Shown here: in pieces, positions 6,527 to 7,551 of the stretch
Numbering within the stretch: position 1 is the first letter of the stretch
How the letters are laid out: every line of letters starts with the position of its first letter
From: Fimbriimonadales bacterium
Lineage (GTDB): Bacteria; Armatimonadota; Fimbriimonadia; Fimbriimonadales; ATM1
Direction of reading: 5' to 3'
Assembly (NCBI GenBank): GCA_025922995.1
Contig: JAICGT010000051.1
Location: 1-7,551 of the forward strand
Length of the DNA stretch: 7,551 nucleotides
The notes under the pieces: model-generated
Database searches by the model: none
The model's input: the letters and a program-made list of their open reading frames with translations, nothing else
Told to the model about the DNA's origin: nothing
Made by a program: the position numbers and the translations under genes

Positions 6527-7414
6527 ATGATTCTTGCTTTGACTCTCGCAGCGACGATGACGATCCAGAAGCCGCAGGTCGAGGTCGGCAAGCATGTCCC
6601 CGACGTCTCGCTTGTGGACATGGCTGGGAATTCGGTTCGACTGTCCAGTTTTCGGGGAAAGAAGCTGATACTGTTCAACTGGGCATCTTGGTGAGGCTGT
6701 CGCGAACAGCTGCCCGGGTGGCAGTCATTTACTCAATTGAACGACAGTAAGGATTACGTCTTCGCGGCAGTCGCGATGGACGCCGGTGGCGTCAAAGTAG
6801 CAAAGCCCATCTATGACAAAGTCTGCGCCACGTTCGTGACGCTCGTCGACCCGCTGAACGCGATGTCCGAGGCTTTTGGCCTCGACGTAGTCCCGAACGG
6901 CTTCCTCATCGACGAGGACGGTGTCCTTCAATACAAGAAGGTCGGAGGTTTCGAAGTCTCGAGTCCCGATTCGATCAAGGCGGTCGAAGAGTTCCTCGCA
7001 CGCCCCCGCGCCGCTGTCGCGCAGATTTCCCTAGTCGATGACAAGACAAACGAAGCCGCGCTCGTGGCACGCCTGGCAGACGCGAATGACGGGTTGGCTC
7101 GGCTAGAACTCGGCAAGCTCCGGTTGAGACTTAACCGCGCGAAGGAAGCCATCGAGCCACTCTTGCGGGCCGTCGACATCTTGCCAAAATCCAGCGATGC
7201 GCGCTTTAACCTCGGCTCAGCGTACTTGGCGACAGGGCACAAGGCCAAGGCAGTAAAGCTGTTTAAACAGGCACTCGCCATGGACCGAGGAAACTTCCTC
7301 ATTCGCAAGCAGATCTGGCTCATCGAGCATCCGGAGAAGTTCCACCCGACCATCGATTGGGCGTGGCAGCGGGAACAGCTCAAGAAGGAGCGAGCCGAAG
7401 AGGGCGGCGGTTAA
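6527..7414 (+). CDS. Predicted selenoprotein: TlpA/thioredoxin-like Sec-Gly-Cys oxidoreductase with C-terminal TPR repeats
   Basis: Encodes 295 residues if TGA 6692-6694 is read as selenocysteine (Sec56). Residues 20-54 are a standard TlpA/redoxin opening ([20 protein letters not shown], then [14 protein letters not shown]). The codon after WASW is TGA, exactly where the family has its nucleophilic Cys, and the frame continues without interruption: GCREQLPGW (57-65), a strand [10 protein letters not shown] (79-88), the cis-proline region [13 protein letters not shown] with Pro123, then KKVGGF (137-142). Cys58 makes a Sec-Gly-Cys motif, one residue shorter than CxxC; Cys100 is a further cysteine. 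Residues about 188-255 are two TPR-like repeats, and a basic/acidic tail ends at TAA 7412-7414. The first 11 residues are hydrophobic, a weak export signal. Likely a thiol-disulfide or peroxide-type redox enzyme. The alternative is a nonsense-mutated gene, but everything after the TGA is intact and a SECIS-like hairpin follows. Conventional callers would report only 6737-7414 or so. Confidence 0.82.
6692..6748 (+). promoter_or_regulatory. UGA codon and bacterial SECIS-like stem-loop
   Basis: After TGA (6692-6694) the RNA can form an apical stem CUGCC/GGCAG (6710-6714 with 6720-6724, extendable by G6709-U6725) closing a five-base loop CGGGU (6715-6719). The loop has G at its second position and a terminal GU, and begins 20 nt after the UGA. 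As I recall the bacterial SECIS rules (apical loop about 16-37 nt from UGA, G within the first two loop bases, stem of four or more pairs), all are met. A lower stem CUGUCG/CGACAG (6697-6702 with 6742-6747) pairs perfectly and would enclose it across an asymmetric internal loop, like the two-part fdhF element. SelB would bind the apical loop and deliver Sec-tRNA. A competing small hairpin, GCUGU-CGCGA-ACAGC (6696-6710), shares bases with it. Confidence 0.72.
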
Positions 7415-7551
7415 GCTGTCTGAGTCGTGCTCGCGAGACCCGCTTTCTCAACGGCTGCGCGAACGATGCCCGCGAACAACGGGTGCGGTCGATTCGGGCG
7501 GCTCTTGAACTCGGGGTGCGCTTGAGTCCCGATAAAGAACGGATGCGCCGG
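7411..7551 (-). CDS. pyrG: CTP synthase, C-terminal end only (5'-truncated)
   Basis: The last 46 codons are present, ending at TAA (7411-7413); about 490 further residues would lie beyond the right edge. The translation [20 protein letters not shown] followed by [11 protein letters not shown] is the end of the class I glutamine amidotransferase domain of CTP synthase, which converts UTP to CTP using glutamine nitrogen. The His and Glu of the Cys-His-Glu triad are visible in QAHPEF. The [11 protein letters not shown] tail separates it from other amidotransferases. Convergent with the selenoprotein gene: the two TAA stops share TTAA at 7411-7414, leaving no room for an intergenic terminator. 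Confidence 0.95.
   Translation of the reverse strand, partial: PAHPFFIGTQAHPEFKSRPNRPHPLFAGIVRAAVEKAGLASTTQTA

Noticed and set aside
6692..6694. TGA in the redox gene read as a pseudogene-making nonsense mutation or sequencing error
   Set aside because: Not excluded, but less likely: the TGA is exactly at the redox-Cys column, the frame is kept, the downstream 239 codons are intact, and a SECIS-like hairpin follows at proper spacing.
6696..6710. Hairpin GCTGT-CGCGA-ACAGC as a terminator
   Set aside because: It has no following T-run and lies inside coding sequence. It is better seen as an alternative pairing within the SECIS region.
6737..7414. Separate 225-residue gene starting at TTG 6737
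   Set aside because: It would start inside a helix of the thioredoxin fold, without the redox motif or any ribosome binding site. The frame is open back to the TGA and matches the family without a break, so TTG 6737 is Leu71 of the longer protein.

Overview
The window is a chromosomal housekeeping segment of a free-living bacterium. It holds seven genes, two of them cut by the window edges. Housekeeping genes are the 3' part of prfA (release factor 1), purC (SAICAR synthetase) and the last codons of pyrG (CTP synthase). There are no phage, IS, CRISPR, rRNA or tRNA signals. Base composition is moderately GC-rich and even throughout. The taxon cannot be fixed from the sequence. The style (short gaps, convergent stop overlaps, apparently leaderless promoters, an exported protein family I cannot name) would suit a deep-branching lineage such as Armatimonadota, but this is a weak guess.

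Layout, left to right: prfA (+, 5'-truncated); a small exported protein of unknown function (+); a convergent membrane protein with a four-cysteine zinc ribbon (-); then a tightly packed minus-strand block transcribed right to left. That block runs from an ABC exporter half-transporter, to a FecE/BtuD-like ABC ATPase with an extra C-terminal Rossmann-like domain, to purC. The exporter stop abuts the ATPase start (TAG|ATG), and the ATPase stop overlaps the purC start (ATGA), so the three look translationally coupled. A 115-bp divergent region separates this block from a plus-strand redox gene, which meets pyrG (-, 5'-truncated) head-on.

The most notable gene is the redox gene at 6527-7414. Read conventionally it breaks into a 55-residue stub and a headless 225-residue ORF. 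Both lie in the same frame, separated by an in-frame TGA at 6692-6694 and a stretch that is open to the second ORF. The TGA falls exactly where a TlpA/thioredoxin-like protein has its catalytic cysteine (WASW-[TGA]-GCREQLP). A bacterial SECIS-like hairpin with a G-containing apical loop starts 20 nt after it. I interpret the gene as a 295-residue selenoprotein: a thioredoxin-fold domain with a Sec-Gly-Cys redox motif fused to C-terminal TPR repeats. Standard gene callers would split or truncate it.

Other points of interest are the BtuD-like ATPase without a partner permease in the window, -10-like hexamers 6-7 nt before two start codons (leaderless transcripts), two convergent gene pairs that each overlap by exactly 4 nt at their stops, and an unresolved exporter start.
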